Origin: an uncultured Clostridia bacterium
GTDB lineage: Bacteria > Bacillota > Clostridia > Oscillospirales > Acutalibacteraceae
Length of the DNA: 64,000 nucleotides
Reading direction: 5' to 3'
Assembly: GCA_947589575.1 (NCBI GenBank)
Contig: CANQBM010000002.1
Location: 186,001 to 250,000 of the forward strand
Shown here: piece by piece, positions 8,269-17,626 of the stretch
Layout: each line of letters starts with the position of its first letter
Position numbering within the stretch: the first letter of the stretch is position 1
Made by a program: the position numbers and the translations under genes
Notes under the pieces: model-generated
The model's input: only the letters and a program-made list of their open reading frames with translations
Database searches by the model: none
Told to the model about the DNA's origin: nothing

Positions 8269-9165
8269 CTAATCTCGTCTGACTAAGAGTCTTTTTACCG
8301 AAAGTTCATTATTTTGAGTATCAACCTCACCGATACCCAAAAACAAGCCGTCCGCCGAATAAACTTTGTATATTCCGCTTACAAGCTTTTTTCTTATTCT
8401 GTCTGTTGCAAGAACACCGCCGTTTGAAAAGCGCTTTGCTTGCGCATCAGATACATAAACATAATCATAACACTCAAAGAGCTTATCAATTTCAGTAACC
8501 GCATCGTCAAACGGTATACCGTTATCCTTCCGCCTTTGCAGTTCTTCAAGCGTAATACAATCGTCAATCGTAAAACCCGAAGCAAGCGTGCGTGTAAGAC
8601 CTGTCATAACAGCGCCGCAGCCGAGAGCCTTTCCGATATCGTCTATAAGCGTTCTTATATATGTACCCTTAGTACACAAAACATCTATTGTGTATTCTCC
8701 GTTTTTGCAGTCAGCAAGTTCAAGCTTTTTTACTTCAACCTGTCTTGCCTGACGTTCAATCTCAATTCCCTGCCTCGCAAGGTCATAAAGCCTCTTGCCG
8801 TTGACAGATACCGCTGAGTACATCGGAGGAATCTGATATATTATCCCCCTAAAGCCGTTAAGAACATTAATCAGCTCACGCTGAGTCACATTAACCTCGT
8901 ATTCACCCGTTACCCTGCCTGTAATATCAAGCGTATCTGTTGTTCTGCCGAGTATAAACGACGCTCTGTAACCCTTATCGCTTTCAGGCATGTAATCAAG
9001 AAATCTTGTGGCGCCGCCGAGCATAACGGGCAAAACTCCCGTTGCCATTGGGTCGAGCGTACCTGTATGACCCGCTTTTTTTTCCCCGACAATTCCGCGG
9101 ACCTTTGAAACAACGCCGAATGAGGTAATATCCTTATCCTTGTTAATGCAAATTATCCCTGTCAT
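8269..9165 (-). CDS. truB: tRNA pseudouridine-55 synthase
   Basis: Converts U55 to pseudouridine in the T loop of tRNAs. The catalytic motif AGHTGTLDPMATGVLP with Asp38, the KGYRASFILGRTTDTLD segment and CTKGTYIRTLIDDIG are present, with a C-terminal PUA-like region. 298 residues is typical. Its start overlaps the stop of nrnA by four bases (ATGA), showing translational coupling. Confidence 0.95.
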   Translation of the reverse strand: MTGIICINKDKDITSFGVVSKVRGIVGEKKAGHTGTLDPMATGVLPVMLGGATRFLDYMPESDKGYRASFILGRTTDTLDITGRVTGEYEVNVTQRELINVLNGFRGIIYQIPPMYSAVSVNGKRLYDLARQGIEIERQARQVEVKKLELADCKNGEYTIDVLCTKGTYIRTLIDDIGKALGCGAVMTGLTRTLASGFTIDDCITLEELQRRKDNGIPFDDAVTEIDKLFECYDYVYVSDAQAKRFSNGGVLATDRIRKKLVSGIYKVYSADGLFLGIGEVDTQNNELSVKRLLVRRD

Positions 9166-10103
9166 TTAAGAAATTCTCCGCATTTGGCAATAAGTTTCTC
9201 CTTCGCTTCTTTTACCGTGCAGTCAAACTTGCATGCGGCAGCCTGACTGTGACCGCCTCCGCCGAAAGATTTGGCAAGCTGCGCGGCGTTGACGCTTTCA
9301 AAGGTACGTATGGACGCTTTGCAGGTACCATCCTCTTTTTCCCTTATAGTAATTCCGATTTCAACGCCCTCAATCTGCCTTGTAAGCGGCGCGATTGCCT
9401 CAGTTTCCTGCTCGTTTGAGCCTGTAAGGCGGTACATTTCCTGTGTAATTGTTATAACCGCAACACGTTCGTTCTCATAAAAACGCATAGAATCAAGCGC
9501 AAGCCTCTCAAGCCTTGCGTAAGTCTTGGATTTTGTTTCAAACATTATGCGGTTAATTCTTCCGTTATCTGCCCCGAAATCAATAAGCTCGGCTGCCGCT
9601 CGGTAAGTATCGGCGGTTGTTGACGCATAGCGGAAGCATCCCGTATCAGTTGTCAATCCCGTATACAGACAATCCGCAATATGTTTATCAATATCAACAC
9701 CAAGCTCCTTGATAACCTCAAAAATAACCCCACACGCCGCAGGAACATCTTCTAACAGAAGATAATCGGCATACTCATCATTTGTTGAATGGTGGTCTAT
9801 ACACATATCTATATGATATTTTCCGTCAAGATTACCAAGCAGTTTCGACGTTGCCACATCAACCGCAACAACATAATCTGGTTCAAACTTTATAGTAGCA
9901 ATATCTTTATAAAGATAGTTATATTTTTTCGGAATTGTATCTGCATTTTCAACAGCGCAGATTTTACCGATTTTCATAAGAGCGCGGCAAAGTGCAAAAC
10001 CGCTGCCAAGAGTATCACCGTCAGGGTTCGCGTGGGTCAATATTAAGATATTATCCTTTTCTTTCAAAATTGCCGAGCACTGTTTAACATCAATTCTCAT
10101 CAT
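9162..10103 (-). CDS. nrnA: DHH-family oligoribonuclease / pAp phosphatase
   Basis: NrnA-type phosphodiesterase that degrades short RNA and dephosphorylates 3'-phosphoadenosine-5'-phosphate. DHH-domain motifs are HANPDGDTLGSG, DVATSK and IDHHSTN; the DHHA1 domain ends with the FGGGGHSQAAACKF signature. 313 residues is standard. It sits between rbfA and truB, the usual place in Clostridia, overlapping rbfA by 14 bases at its 5' side and truB by four at its 3' side. Confidence 0.93.
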   Translation of the reverse strand: MMRIDVKQCSAILKEKDNILILTHANPDGDTLGSGFALCRALMKIGKICAVENADTIPKKYNYLYKDIATIKFEPDYVVAVDVATSKLLGNLDGKYHIDMCIDHHSTNDEYADYLLLEDVPAACGVIFEVIKELGVDIDKHIADCLYTGLTTDTGCFRYASTTADTYRAAAELIDFGADNGRINRIMFETKSKTYARLERLALDSMRFYENERVAVITITQEMYRLTGSNEQETEAIAPLTRQIEGVEIGITIREKEDGTCKASIRTFESVNAAQLAKSFGGGGHSQAAACKFDCTVKEAKEKLIAKCGEFLK

Positions 10104-10437
10104 TTATTTCCTTGATTTTTTCAAAAAGATTCATACCTTTTTCAATAGAATCGTCCGCAATAAACTTCAGTTCAGGGCTTTTACGAAGATGAAGCCTTGT
10201 TCCAAGCTGCTTTCTTATATAACCCTGAGCGCTCTCAAGCCCTTTAACAGAGCTTTTAGCAGCCTCAATCCCCTCCATAGCGCTGATATATACTTTAGCA
10301 TAGCTTAAGTCACCGCTGACTTCAACCTTGACTACAGTCAGCATACCGCTGATTCTCGGGTCCTTAAGCTCTCTCATTATAGAGATAATTTCTCTTTTAA
10401 TATCTTCAGATATTCTGTCAATATGAAATCCTGCCAT
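10090..10437 (-). CDS. rbfA: 30S ribosome-binding factor RbfA
   Basis: Single KH-domain protein for late maturation of the 30S subunit at the 16S 5' helix. The family segments RISEDIKREI, RELKDPRISGMLTV, LSYAKVYISAMEG and LRKSPELKFIADDSIE are visible. 115 residues, full length. Two bases separate it from infB. Confidence 0.96.
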   Translation of the reverse strand: MAGFHIDRISEDIKREIISIMRELKDPRISGMLTVVKVEVSGDLSYAKVYISAMEGIEAAKSSVKGLESAQGYIRKQLGTRLHLRKSPELKFIADDSIEKGMNLFEKIKEINDEN

Positions 10438-10439
10438 AA

Positions 10440-12800
10440 TTAATCCCTGTATTCCTCAACTATATATGCCTGGAGAATATCGCCTGTTTGAATATCGTCC
10501 CAGTCTTCAAGACTGATACCACATTCATAGCCTGATGACACCTCTTTAACCTCATCCTTAAAACGCTTAAGGTTGGCGAGTTTGACATCGGCAATCTGTT
10601 TTCCGTTTCTTATAACTCTAACCTTACCGTCACGTCTGACAGTACCCGACGTAACAAGCGAGCCTGCGATAGTTCCTGCCGAGGAAATCTTGTAAACCTC
10701 TCTTACCTCTACCTCGCCTGTATCAACATCACGATATTTAGGCGCTCTCATACCGCGCATTGCGCGTTCAATATCCTCAATAGCGTCATAAATTATATCG
10801 TATGTTTTAATTTCTACTCCGTCACGCTGCGCATTGTCTGATGCAATTTGGTCAACGCCTGTATTAAATCCCACAATAATAGCGTTTGACGCTGCTGCAA
10901 GCATAACATCACTTTCATTTACCGTGCCGACCGCGCCGTGAACGATTTTAACATTTACTTCATCATTTTCAATTTTAAGTAGCGACTGCTTAACCGCCTC
11001 AACAGAACCCTGAACATCTGCCTTGACTATTATATTAAGTTCCTTCATCTCGCCCTCTTGAAGAGTGTCAAAAAGAGTGTCAAGCGTTACCTTCTGGAAC
11101 AGCTTAAATTCTTCCTCCTTAGCCTGTGCCTTTCTCTGCTCAACAAGAGTCCTTGCAAGCTTTTCATCAGATACGGCGTTAAACTCGTCACCGCTCATAG
11201 GTGCACTGTCAAGACCCATAATTTCAACAGGCACTGACGGACCGGCTTCACTGATTGTTTTTCCGTGATAGTCAGTCATTGCTCTTATCTTACCGACAGC
11301 AGTACCCGCAACAATAATGTCACCTGCGTGAAGCGTGCCATTTTGAACAAGGAGCGTTGCAACGGGACCTCTGCCCTTATCAAGCTTTGCCTCAATAACA
11401 ACGCCCTTGGCAGTCCTTTCGGCATTAGCTTTAAGCTCAGCCATTTCGGCAACAAGGAGGATAGTTTCAAGAAGTTTGTCAATACCCATCTTTGTTTTAG
11501 CTGAAACAGGAACACATATAACATCTCCGCCCCACTCTTCGGGAACAAGCTCGTGCTCCGTAAGCTGCTGCATAATTCTCTCGGGATTTGCTCCCTCTTT
11601 ATCCATCTTGTTAATTGCAACTATTATTTCAACACCTGCCGCTTTGGCGTGGTTGATAGCCTCAACAGTTTGCGGCATAATACCGTCGTCTGCCGCGACA
11701 ACAAGCACGGCAATATCCGTAGCCATTGCTCCCCTTGCTCTCATAGCAGTAAAGGCAGCGTGGCCAGGTGTGTCAAGAAACGTGATTTTTTCACCGCCGA
11801 TTTCCACCTGGTACGCGCCGATAGCCTGCGTAATACCGCCAGCCTCGGTTGATGTAACATCTGTGTTACGGATTGCATCAAGAATTGAAGTTTTACCATG
11901 ATCAACATGACCCATTACGCATACAACAGGCGGTCTTGTAACAGCATTCTCGTCATCCTTAATGTCCTCTTCAATAATCTGCTCCTCAATGCTGACAACA
12001 ACCTTGTGTATAACCTTTGCGCCAAGCTCTGTTGCAACAATTTCGGCAGTATCATAGTCAATTACCTCATTGACAGAAGCCATTACTCCAAGCGCCATCA
12101 GTTTTTTGATAACCTCTGTCGCCGTCATACGAAGAAGACTTGCAAGCTCGCCGACCGTAATTTCATCAGGAACCTCAATTTTTATCTGCTGTTTCTTTCT
12201 CTGCTCCGCAATACGCGCAAGACGCTGTGCCTCTGTCTCCTTCTTTGAACGGGCATGTATACCCTGAGGCTTTTTCTTCCTGTACTGCTTTGATTTCTGA
12301 TTAAGTTTCTGCTTTTTCTGATAATCGCCGATCTGTGACGCAGGCGCAATATCCTCGTATTTCTGATTGTATTTTTCAAGGTCAACCGTATTTACACGAG
12401 TGTCAACACGGCGCGCCTCGCCCTTTGTCCTTGCCTGAGGAGTTTTGTTTGCCTTTCTCTTTGCCTTCTCCTCGTCACGCTTTGCCGCCTGCTCTGCCAT
12501 TTGCAGGATAGCCGCCTGATTTTGATGCTTTTTGTTTTCAGTTTTATTATTAACTGACGCCGGCTTTTTAGCTGGCTTTTTAACGTCAGAATTTTTAGCG
12601 CTGCTGAAATAAGCGTCAAAACTCTGAACACTATTATCTTGTGTCAGTTTATCAAAAATTATGTCAAGCTCACTCTCATCAAGAACGGTATTTGCTTTTT
12701 TTGCCGGTCCCTCGCAATACGTGCTGAGAATGTTAATAATGTCCTTGTTAGTTTTCCCAAAATCCTTTGCAACATCAGAAAGTTTAACCTTAATTACCAT
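10440..12800 (-). CDS. infB: Translation initiation factor IF-2
   Basis: GTPase that delivers initiator tRNA to the 30S. The G-domain motifs are GHVDHGKT, DTPGHAAF and NKMD, followed by the EF-Tu-like and IF-2 C-terminal domains. The N-terminal region has an IF-2N domain (VKLSDVAKDFGKTNKDIINIL) and a long Lys/Arg/Gln-rich linker. The ATG at 12800 is preferred over that at 12806: AGGAGG lies nine bases before the former but only three before the latter. About 786 residues. Its 5' end overlaps the L7Ae-like gene. Confidence 0.97.
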   Translation of the reverse strand: MVIKVKLSDVAKDFGKTNKDIINILSTYCEGPAKKANTVLDESELDIIFDKLTQDNSVQSFDAYFSSAKNSDVKKPAKKPASVNNKTENKKHQNQAAILQMAEQAAKRDEEKAKRKANKTPQARTKGEARRVDTRVNTVDLEKYNQKYEDIAPASQIGDYQKKQKLNQKSKQYRKKKPQGIHARSKKETEAQRLARIAEQRKKQQIKIEVPDEITVGELASLLRMTATEVIKKLMALGVMASVNEVIDYDTAEIVATELGAKVIHKVVVSIEEQIIEEDIKDDENAVTRPPVVCVMGHVDHGKTSILDAIRNTDVTSTEAGGITQAIGAYQVEIGGEKITFLDTPGHAAFTAMRARGAMATDIAVLVVAADDGIMPQTVEAINHAKAAGVEIIVAINKMDKEGANPERIMQQLTEHELVPEEWGGDVICVPVSAKTKMGIDKLLETILLVAEMAELKANAERTAKGVVIEAKLDKGRGPVATLLVQNGTLHAGDIIVAGTAVGKIRAMTDYHGKTISEAGPSVPVEIMGLDSAPMSGDEFNAVSDEKLARTLVEQRKAQAKEEEFKLFQKVTLDTLFDTLQEGEMKELNIIVKADVQGSVEAVKQSLLKIENDEVNVKIVHGAVGTVNESDVMLAAASNAIIVGFNTGVDQIASDNAQRDGVEIKTYDIIYDAIEDIERAMRGMRAPKYRDVDTGEVEVREVYKISSAGTIAGSLVTSGTVRRDGKVRVIRNGKQIADVKLANLKRFKDEVKEVSSGYECGISLEDWDDIQTGDILQAYIVEEYRD

Positions 12801-13122
12801 TCGCATTTTCCTCCTGTCTTAATAATTCAATAATTCTGTTAGAAAAATTTTCATCATCGACCGTCATAACTCCCGCCCGGTATCCGACAGCGAAATGTAT
12901 TTCTTCCATAAGAAAATCAGTCTTAATTGTTTTTATATTAACATTATGCTTTTCAGCGGTTGTTTCAAGATTTTTCACGAGCCTTGGTGAAATATCGCTG
13001 CAAAACAAAATAAGCTTTGCCCTATGCTTAAGAATTGCCTGCTCAACCATATCGTGCCCCATTGACAGCTTACCCGCACGACGTGCCAAGCCAAGCATGG
13101 AAAGCGCTTTATTCCTCTGCAT
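12790..13122 (-). CDS. ylxQ: L7Ae-family RNA-binding protein YlxQ
   Basis: Small RNA-binding protein of the L7Ae/L30e/YlxQ family, which recognises kink-turns. The family core LGLARRAGKLSMGHDMVEQAI and AKLILFCSDISPR is clear. 110 residues. It lies between rnpM and infB in the conserved nusA operon and overlaps rnpM by 14 bases, which suggests coupled translation. The precise cellular role of YlxQ is not settled. Confidence 0.9.
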   Translation of the reverse strand: MQRNKALSMLGLARRAGKLSMGHDMVEQAILKHRAKLILFCSDISPRLVKNLETTAEKHNVNIKTIKTDFLMEEIHFAVGYRAGVMTVDDENFSNRIIELLRQEENANGN

Positions 13123-13381
13123 TTTTCATTTCTTCTTCCATAGCATTGTAAACCCCATCGCTTATCTGCATTGAAAACGCACGCTCAAAGGCTCTTTTCT
13201 TTCTTGCTTTTTTCAGGCAGTCAAGATTTCTGCAAACATAAGCGCCTCTGCCTGATTTTTTTCCTGTCAAATCAAGAGAAACCTCGCCTTCGGGACTTTT
13301 CACAACACGCACCAGCGTCCGCTTGTCAAACATATTACCGCAGCCTGTGCACATTCTTAAAGGCACCTTCCTTGTTTTCAT
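13109..13381 (-). CDS. rnpM: YlxR family protein (RNase P modulator RnpM)
   Basis: Small RNA-binding protein of the DUF448/YlxR family, reported to bind RNase P RNA in Firmicutes. The motifs RMCTGCGNMFDKRTLVRVV, GKKSGRGAYVC and KKRAFERAF are intact. 90 residues. It follows nusA by 23 bases and overlaps ylxQ. Start supported by GGAGAG. Confidence 0.92.
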   Translation of the reverse strand: MKTRKVPLRMCTGCGNMFDKRTLVRVVKSPEGEVSLDLTGKKSGRGAYVCRNLDCLKKARKKRAFERAFSMQISDGVYNAMEEEMKNAEE

Positions 13382-13404
13382 CGTATCTCTCCTGACTAAA
13401 AATA

Positions 13405-14460
13405 TTATTCCTGGCCTTCAAAAAAGCCCGACTCCGGCTTAATATCAATATTCCAGCCGGTAAGTCTTACCGCAAGACGTACATTCTGTCCCTTGTTGCC
13501 GATTGCAAGGGAGAGCTGATCGTCAGGAACAGTTGCGCGGCAGGTTTTTGCATCCTCGTCAACAATTTCAATTGAGCACACATCTGACGGCGCAAGAGCA
13601 GCTGAAATAAATTCAGCGGGATCATCGCTGTAATTAACAATATCAATTTTCTCGCCGCCGAGCGCTTCAACAATATTTGATACTCTCTGCCCTCTCGGTC
13701 CGATGCAGGCGCCTACAGGGTCAACATCCTCATCTTTAGAAAATACGGCAATCTTAGTTCTTGAACCCGCCTCACGTGAAACTGACTTAATTTCTATCGT
13801 TCCGTCATATATCTCGGGAACTTCCTGCTCAAACAAGCGGCGGACAAGACCGGGATGAGTCCTTGAAATCATAATCTTAGGTCCTTTGCCGCCTTCCTTA
13901 ACATCAACAATAAACACTTTAATTGTTTCACCCTCAGCAAGTGTCTCCCCCGGAACCTGCTCAGACTTAGGAAGAACGGTCTGATTCTTACCGATTTCAA
14001 GCGTTGCGTTGCCTGTAATCGGATCTATTCTCTCAATTTTGGCAGTTACAAGCTCCTGATTCTTTGACTTGAATTCCTGAAGCATCTGTCCTCTCTCCGC
14101 CTCGCGGATACCCTGGCGTATAACATGCTTGGCTGTCTGCGCTACAATTCTTCCGAAATCCTTTGTTTTAAGCGGAATATCAACAGTTTTTCCCACTTTT
14201 GCCGATTTTCTGATTGCCTGGGCTTGTTCAAGGGTTAAATCAGTATCAGGGTCCTCAATTTCTTCAACAACATTTTTTCGGATATAAACCTTAATCTTCT
14301 GCTTTTCTTCATCAATATCACAGTGAACAATATCTTTTCCGTTATAATCGTGTTTAGCCGCTACAACTATAGCCGCCGATATTTTTTCATAAAGATATTC
14401 GGCAGGTATGCCTTTCTCTTCCTCAAGCAATTTTACTGCTTCAAAAAATTCCTTACTCAT
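13405..14460 (-). CDS. nusA: Transcription termination/antitermination protein NusA
   Basis: RNA polymerase-associated factor for pausing, termination and antitermination. In order: an N-terminal polymerase-binding domain, an S1 domain (around residues 135-200), KH1 (SREAGSRTKIAVFS, DPVGACIGPRGQRV) and KH2 (LSLAIGNKGQNVRLA). At 351 residues it is the short Firmicutes form without the C-terminal acidic repeats of E. coli. Second gene of the rimP operon. Confidence 0.96.
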   Translation of the reverse strand: MSKEFFEAVKLLEEEKGIPAEYLYEKISAAIVVAAKHDYNGKDIVHCDIDEEKQKIKVYIRKNVVEEIEDPDTDLTLEQAQAIRKSAKVGKTVDIPLKTKDFGRIVAQTAKHVIRQGIREAERGQMLQEFKSKNQELVTAKIERIDPITGNATLEIGKNQTVLPKSEQVPGETLAEGETIKVFIVDVKEGGKGPKIMISRTHPGLVRRLFEQEVPEIYDGTIEIKSVSREAGSRTKIAVFSKDEDVDPVGACIGPRGQRVSNIVEALGGEKIDIVNYSDDPAEFISAALAPSDVCSIEIVDEDAKTCRATVPDDQLSLAIGNKGQNVRLAVRLTGWNIDIKPESGFFEGQE

Positions 14461-14494
14461 TTTTTCCTATCATCCTTTCCAAATTTATTATAAT

Positions 14495-14980
14495 TTATTT
14501 GCTGAAATCATTTATATCGAAATCATCAAGCTTTACATATGATGTTTCCTTTTTGTTTACCGTAATCCGTTCTCCGTCTTGAAGCTCAACAGTTATTATT
14601 CCATCATCATAAGAAACCATTTTACCGCTGAAATCTCTCACATTTTCTACGGGTCTTATAAGTCTGAGCATAATATCAGCGCCGATAAATTTCTTAAAAT
14701 GAGCGTCAGTTATAAGCTCTCTTTCTATTCCCGGTGAACAAACCTCAAGCAGATAGCTTTGACTTATAGGGTCAGCATCATCAAGAGGCTTTGTAATTGC
14801 ATGCGTTAAATCAACGCAATCGTTAATTGATACACCGCCGTCCTTATCAATAAAAATTCTCAGATACCAGTCGGTACCTTCCTTTACAAAGCGGACATCC
14901 CATATATCAAGACCTAATTCTTCCGCGTACGGAGTAACAATTTCAAGAACCTTAGAAACTGTATTCCCTTTTCCTGCCAA
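14495..14980 (-). CDS. rimP: Ribosome maturation factor RimP
   Basis: Assembly factor for the 30S subunit. Family segments are LGLDIWDVRFVKEG, WYLRIFIDKDGGVSINDC and YLLEVCSPGIERELIT. 161 residues. The start is a TTG preceded by AAGGAGG at seven bases; no ATG is better placed. First gene of the nusA-infB operon, behind its own promoter and a conserved leader hairpin. Confidence 0.95.
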   Translation of the reverse strand: MAGKGNTVSKVLEIVTPYAEELGLDIWDVRFVKEGTDWYLRIFIDKDGGVSINDCVDLTHAITKPLDDADPISQSYLLEVCSPGIERELITDAHFKKFIGADIMLRLIRPVENVRDFSGKMVSYDDGIITVELQDGERITVNKKETSYVKLDDFDINDFSK

Positions 14981-15003
14981 GAAAAAACCTCCTTATAATG
15001 ATA

Positions 15004-15031
15004 TGAGAGCGGGCTGTGCAACCCACTCTCA
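15004..15031 (-). promoter_or_regulatory. Leader hairpin of the rimP-nusA-infB operon
   Basis: A 10-bp stem (TGAGAGTGGG / CCCGCTCTCA, one G-U) with an eight-base loop lies some 25 bases before the rimP start, with no T run after it. It is therefore not a terminator, and may control rimP translation. No known riboswitch was recognised. Confidence 0.5.
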
Positions 15032-15059
15032 TACTGAGACTATAAACTAACTATATGTA

Positions 15060-15087
15060 ATCATATCACTTTTACAAAAAATGTCAA
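15060..15087 (-). promoter_or_regulatory. Promoter of the rimP-nusA-infB operon
   Basis: TTGACA (15087-15082), a 16-base spacer and TATGAT (15065-15060) on the minus strand, just before the leader hairpin. Confidence 0.8.
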
Positions 15088-15117
15088 GAGTTTATTTTAA
15101 TCTAAAATAAAATAACA

Positions 15118-15148
15118 AAAAAGACGATGCATTTTGCATCGTCTTTTT
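15118..15148. terminator. Intrinsic terminator of the rplJ-rplL operon
   Basis: A 13-bp perfect stem (AAAAAGACGATGC / GCATCGTCTTTTT) with a five-base loop lies 20 bases after the rplL stop. The T run is on the minus strand. Confidence 0.92.
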
Positions 15149-15167
15149 ATATGCAGTTAGACTTAAA

Positions 15168-15548
15168 TTACTTAAGCTCAATCTTAGCGCCGGCCTCTTC
15201 AAGCTTTGCTTTGAGAGCCTCAGCGTCAGCTGCAGGAACAGCCTCTTTGATTGTTGAAGGAGCGCCGTCAACAATCTCCTTAGCTTCCTTAAGGCCAAGA
15301 CCTGTAGCCTCACGAACAGCCTTGATAACCTGAATTTTGTTTGCGCCGACCTCTGCAAGAACAACGTCGAAGTCTGACTTAGCCTCCGCCTCTGCTGCGC
15401 CGCCTTCTGCTGCGGGAGCTGCAACTGCTACTGCGGCTGCTGCGCTTACACCAAACTCTTCTTCTACTGCTGATACGAGCTCTGAAAGCTCAAGAACTGT
15501 AAGAGCCTTAAGCTCTTCAACAATTGCCGTAACTTTTTCTGATGCCAT
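15168..15548 (-). CDS. rplL: 50S ribosomal protein L7/L12
   Basis: Stalk protein recruiting translational GTPases. N-terminal dimerisation helices ([16 protein letters not shown]), an Ala/Glu-rich hinge and the C-terminal domain ([22 protein letters not shown]) are clear. The start at 15548 is fixed by GGAGG eight bases before it; a further in-frame ATG upstream at 15563 overlaps the ribosome site. 126 residues. Second gene of rplJL. Confidence 0.97.
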   Translation of the reverse strand: MASEKVTAIVEELKALTVLELSELVSAVEEEFGVSAAAAVAVAAPAAEGGAAEAEAKSDFDVVLAEVGANKIQVIKAVREATGLGLKEAKEIVDGAPSTIKEAVPAADAEALKAKLEEAGAKIELK

Positions 15549-15596
15549 TTTATTTTCCTCCAATAAAATTTATTTTTAAGTTGATTTAGAATTTAA

Positions 15597-16202
15597 TTAT
15601 TCAGCTGTTTCTTCAGCCGGTGCTTCTGCAGATGTTTCCTTTGCAGGAGCATTTTCTTCTGTTTCAGGTGCATCCTCTGTTTCTTCCTTAGCGGACTCAC
15701 AAGCCTCTGCGCCGCCCTTGTCAACAACTGCCTGAATGGCGCGTGCAAATGCCGCAATAGGAGCGTTGAATACATTGCAAACAGTAGCAAGGAGAACTTC
15801 CCTTGACGGAAGCTTTGCAAGTGCAATAAGCTTTTCCATAGAGATTACTTCTCCATCAAGATAACCGCTCTTTAATGAGAAGTTATCATGTTTATCAGCA
15901 TAATTATTAAGAATACGCGCTGACGCAACATAATCGTCTGCTGATGTAGCAATAGCTGTTGTTCCCTCAAGAACCGAATCAAGACCTTCAAGACCTGCGT
16001 CCTGCGCTGCTCTGCCGATAATAGAGTTTTTAACAACTGTATACTCAACGCCGGCTTCACGGAGCTCCTTGCGAAGCTTTGTATCATCTTCAACATTGAT
16101 ACCCTTGTAGTCAACTACAACGCCTGCGCAGGAATTCTTAATTCTCTCTGAAAGTTCGGCAACCATTTGCTTTTTCTTTTCGAGAACTGCTGTACTTGGC
16201 AT
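15597..16202 (-). CDS. rplJ: 50S ribosomal protein L10 with an acidic C-terminal tail
   Basis: Base of the L12 stalk and autogenous repressor of rplJL. The L10 core (LREAGVEYTVVKNSIIGRAA, EGTTAIATSADD, SREVLLATVCNVFNAPIAAFA) covers about residues 1-165. The remaining 36 or so residues are a Glu/Ala/Thr-rich tail that most L10 proteins lack; whether it affects L12 binding is unknown. Start supported by GGAGG. It has its own promoter and leader, separate from rplKA. Confidence 0.96.
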   Translation of the reverse strand: MPSTAVLEKKKQMVAELSERIKNSCAGVVVDYKGINVEDDTKLRKELREAGVEYTVVKNSIIGRAAQDAGLEGLDSVLEGTTAIATSADDYVASARILNNYADKHDNFSLKSGYLDGEVISMEKLIALAKLPSREVLLATVCNVFNAPIAAFARAIQAVVDKGGAEACESAKEETEDAPETEENAPAKETSAEAPAEETAE

Positions 16203-16405
16203 TTATTATACCTCCATAAATATTTGCCGCAATAAGCGGACTTTATTGACTGTCAGCTATAAAAAAGTGCATTCCAAAGAATATGGAATGCACATAACAA
16301 TCAAAATAACAATAAATAAACAGTTATCTGAATGTTCATTCCTCGGCAGGCGGTAAACTTACGCTCGGCTAAACGCCTTGCACCTGCTGTCTTTGGCTGA
16401 ACAGC
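16203..16405 (-). promoter_or_regulatory. L10 leader with intrinsic terminator (rplJL attenuator)
   Basis: The transcript carries the conserved L10-leader bases (AGCCAAAGACAGCAGGTGC, GCGTTTAGCCGAGCG, CCTGCCGAGGAATGAAC) and then a perfect hairpin GTGCATTCC / GGAATGCAC (16293-16267) followed by TTTTTT. L10-L12 binding to such leaders and premature termination is established in Firmicutes; the hairpin fits that scheme. Confidence 0.88.
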
Positions 16406-16411
16406 TATTGT

Positions 16412-16440
16412 ATTTTAACACACGGAAACCGCTGTGTCAA
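16412..16440 (-). promoter_or_regulatory. Promoter of rplJ-rplL
   Basis: TTGACA (16440-16435), 17 bases, TAAAAT (16417-16412), lying ten bases after the rplA stop. It makes rplJL independent of rplKA. Confidence 0.82.
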
Positions 16441-16449
16441 TACCTTAAA

Positions 16450-17151
16450 TTATTCGGCGGATGAACCGACCTTGTTAGGATTAATTTTGATACCGGGTCC
16501 CATTGTGGATGCGACCGCGACTGATTTAATATACTGTCCCTTTGCTGATGAAGGCTTTGCCTTAATGATAGCATCAAGAAGAGCATTGAAATTCTCAAGA
16601 AGCTTTTCAGATCCGAATGATGCCTTTCCTATCGGGCAGTGAATAATATTTGTTTTATCAAGACGGTACTCAATCTTACCTGCCTTAGCCTCCTGAACGG
16701 CTTTGGCTACATCCATTGTAACCGTGCCTGCCTTTGGCGAAGGCATAAGTCCGCGGGGACCGAGCACCTTACCGAGACGACCTACGAATCCCATCATATC
16801 AGGTGATGCGATTGCAACGTCGAAATCCATCCAGCCACCTGAAATTTTCTGAACGAGGTCAGCATCGCCTACTATATCAGCGCCTGCCTCCTCGGCAGCC
16901 TTTGCAAGATCTCCCTTTGCAAATACGGCAACTCTTACATTCTTACCTGTTCCGTTTGGAAGAATTACCGCGCCGCGTACCTGCTGGTCAGCATGACGTG
17001 AGTCAACGCCGAGACGAATATGAGCCTCTATAGTTTCATCAAACTTAGCTGTTGCTGTTTTTACTGTAAGCTCAAGAGCCTCAGCTGTTTCATAAAGATT
17101 TGAACGGTCAATAAGCTTTGAACCGTCTGTATATTTCTTTCCGTGTTTCAT
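16450..17151 (-). CDS. rplA: 50S ribosomal protein L1
   Basis: L1-stalk protein that binds 23S rRNA and often represses rplKA by binding its mRNA. Motifs: [12 protein letters not shown] at the start, [33 protein letters not shown] and [16 protein letters not shown]. 233 residues, full length. It is co-transcribed with rplK, 49 bases upstream. Confidence 0.97.
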   Translation of the reverse strand: MKHGKKYTDGSKLIDRSNLYETAEALELTVKTATAKFDETIEAHIRLGVDSRHADQQVRGAVILPNGTGKNVRVAVFAKGDLAKAAEEAGADIVGDADLVQKISGGWMDFDVAIASPDMMGFVGRLGKVLGPRGLMPSPKAGTVTMDVAKAVQEAKAGKIEYRLDKTNIIHCPIGKASFGSEKLLENFNALLDAIIKAKPSSAKGQYIKSVAVASTMGPGIKINPNKVGSSAE

Positions 17152-17200
17152 AATAAATTACCTCCAGTGGTTAAATCGGATACTTCCTCCCACAAGGGAA

Positions 17201-17626
17201 TTAGTCTTCTACTACTATACCCATGCTGCGTGCCGTACCTGCAATCATTGACATAGCTGCCTCAAGTGACGCAGCGTTAAGATCAGGCATTTTGGTTTCA
17301 GCAATCTTCTGAACATCTGCCTTTGAAATTGTTGCAACCTTGTTCTTGTTAGGAACACCTGATGCCTTTTCAATGCCGCAAGCCTTCTTGATAAGAACAG
17401 CCGCAGGCGGCGTCTTTGTAACGAATGTGAATGAACGATCCTCATATACTGTGATTACTACAGGAATAATAAGACCTGCGTCATTCTTTGTTCTCTCATT
17501 AAATTCTTTTGTGAATGACATAATGTTTACGCCGTGCTGACCGAGAGCGGGACCAACAGGCGGTGCCGGAGTTGCCTTGCCGGCAGGAATCTGAAGTTTA
17601 ATTAAACCTACTACCTTTTGTGCCAT
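17201..17626 (-). CDS. rplK: 50S ribosomal protein L11
   Basis: GTPase-centre protein. The N-terminal proline-rich loop ([20 protein letters not shown]), [11 protein letters not shown], and the C-terminal RNA-binding [25 protein letters not shown] are intact. 141 residues. Start follows AGGAGG. Order nusG-rplK-rplA as in most bacteria. Confidence 0.97.
   Translation of the reverse strand: MAQKVVGLIKLQIPAGKATPAPPVGPALGQHGVNIMSFTKEFNERTKNDAGLIIPVVITVYEDRSFTFVTKTPPAAVLIKKACGIEKASGVPNKNKVATISKADVQKIAETKMPDLNAASLEAAMSMIAGTARSMGIVVED

Noticed and set aside
11407-11901. A 164-codon plus-strand open frame
   Set aside because: Antisense to the G domain of IF-2; hydrophobic only because it mirrors Ala/Gly/Val-rich codons.
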